From NCBI GenBank assembly GCA_020633975.1, contig JACKCR010000002.1, positions 1,736,001-1,800,000 on the forward strand: 64,000 bases of DNA. The letters run 5' to 3'. Of this stretch, positions 63,872-64,000 are shown one piece after another. The first letter of the stretch is position 1; each line of letters begins with the position of its first letter. The stretch comes from Candidatus Eiseniibacteriota bacterium. GTDB lineage: Bacteria; Eisenbacteria; RBG-16-71-46; CAIMUX01. Below the pieces are notes generated by a model. It saw nothing but the letters and a program-made list of their open reading frames with translations, had not been told where the DNA came from and made no database searches. Position numbers and translations under genes: made by a program.

Positions 63872-64000
63872 ATGACAGTGAGCGACGGAACGACCCAAGC
63901 GGCCCCCCACCTCGACCAGATCGCGGCCAAGCTCGCGGCGGGCACGCGCCTCGATCGGGAGGACGGGCTCTACCTCCTGACGAGCGCCCCTCTCCCCGAC
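63872..64000 (+). CDS. MqnC/MqnE-family radical SAM enzyme (3' cut by window)
   Basis: Only the first 43 residues are present. LDQIAAKLAAGTRLDREDGLYLLTSAPLPD matches the N-terminal start of dehypoxanthine-futalosine cyclase (MqnC) and its relative MqnE, both of which begin with a helix ending in 'RLxxEDGLxLLxSAPL'. The same pattern occurs in the complete mqnE at 59687. MqnC is the more likely because mqnE is already present; the catalytic Cys motif lies outside the window. GAGAGAG precedes the ATG. Confidence 0.7.
   Translation, partial: MTVSDGTTQAAPHLDQIAAKLAAGTRLDREDGLYLLTSAPLPD

Noticed and set aside
1-64000. tRNA, rRNA, CRISPR array or insertion sequence
   Set aside because: No cloverleaf-like segment, rRNA block, regular spacer-repeat array or transposase-like frame was found by reading both strands; a covariance search was not possible.

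Overview
The window is GC-rich, densely coded DNA from a Gram-negative (diderm) bacterium. Lipoproteins, Tat substrates, a type VI secretion system, RND pumps and a beta-barrel-like protein all point to an outer membrane. Menaquinone is made by the futalosine route (mqnE, mqnA, a second mqn-type radical SAM gene, and ubiA/ubiX/ubiD-type partners). Secreted proteins carry dockerin-like calcium repeats plus a C-terminal 'SGLYWVRV'-type domain, and one protein has GACC...C cysteine repeats. These traits recall the FCB-like candidate phyla (Eisenbacteria and relatives) and some deltaproteobacterial or planctomycetal lineages. The placement is inference; no rRNA or other marker is present.

Layout. 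(1) 1-2251: OmpR-type response regulator (5' end cut by the window) and its sensor kinase. (2) 2276-28683: a large type VI secretion locus in two divergent arms. The minus arm reads FHA protein, zinc-ribbon protein, tssA, tssB, tssC, hcp, tagJ, tssE, tssF, tssG, clpV. The plus arm reads a 744-residue Cys-rich protein of unknown family, a coiled-coil protein, tssJ, tssK, tssL, tssM, tagF, a PpkA-like kinase and a CsgG-like protein. VgrG, PAAR, effectors and a PppA phosphatase are absent from the window. (3) 28696-29745: selD, whose catalytic residue is encoded by an in-frame TGA (selenocysteine). (4) 29742-38516: periplasmic nitrate reductase. napD, napA, a four-heme NapB-like cytochrome, napG, a small unknown gene and a MOSC protein run leftward. 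A tetraheme cytochrome, a ferredoxin subunit, an NrfD-type quinol subunit and an Rrf2 regulator run rightward. A 9+9 bp palindrome in an AT-rich stretch lies between the two arms. (5) 38532-40583: secreted dockerin-like protein. (6) 40892-48648: one membrane fusion lipoprotein with two RND pumps. (7) 48747-64000: thioredoxin-like lipoprotein, menaquinone genes interspersed with an ABC-2 exporter, a methyltransferase, lipoproteins and a DUF6588-like protein, ending inside another mqn-type radical SAM gene.

How it fits together. Menaquinol from the mqn genes could feed the NrfD/ferredoxin/tetraheme module, which would pass electrons to Nap; no napC or napH is visible. The T6SS carries a threonine-phosphorylation circuit (PpkA-like kinase, FHA protein, TagF). 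The unknown 744-residue protein ends in a TT-L-V-F motif like a GarA/OdhI phospho-site, which makes it a candidate new component of that circuit.
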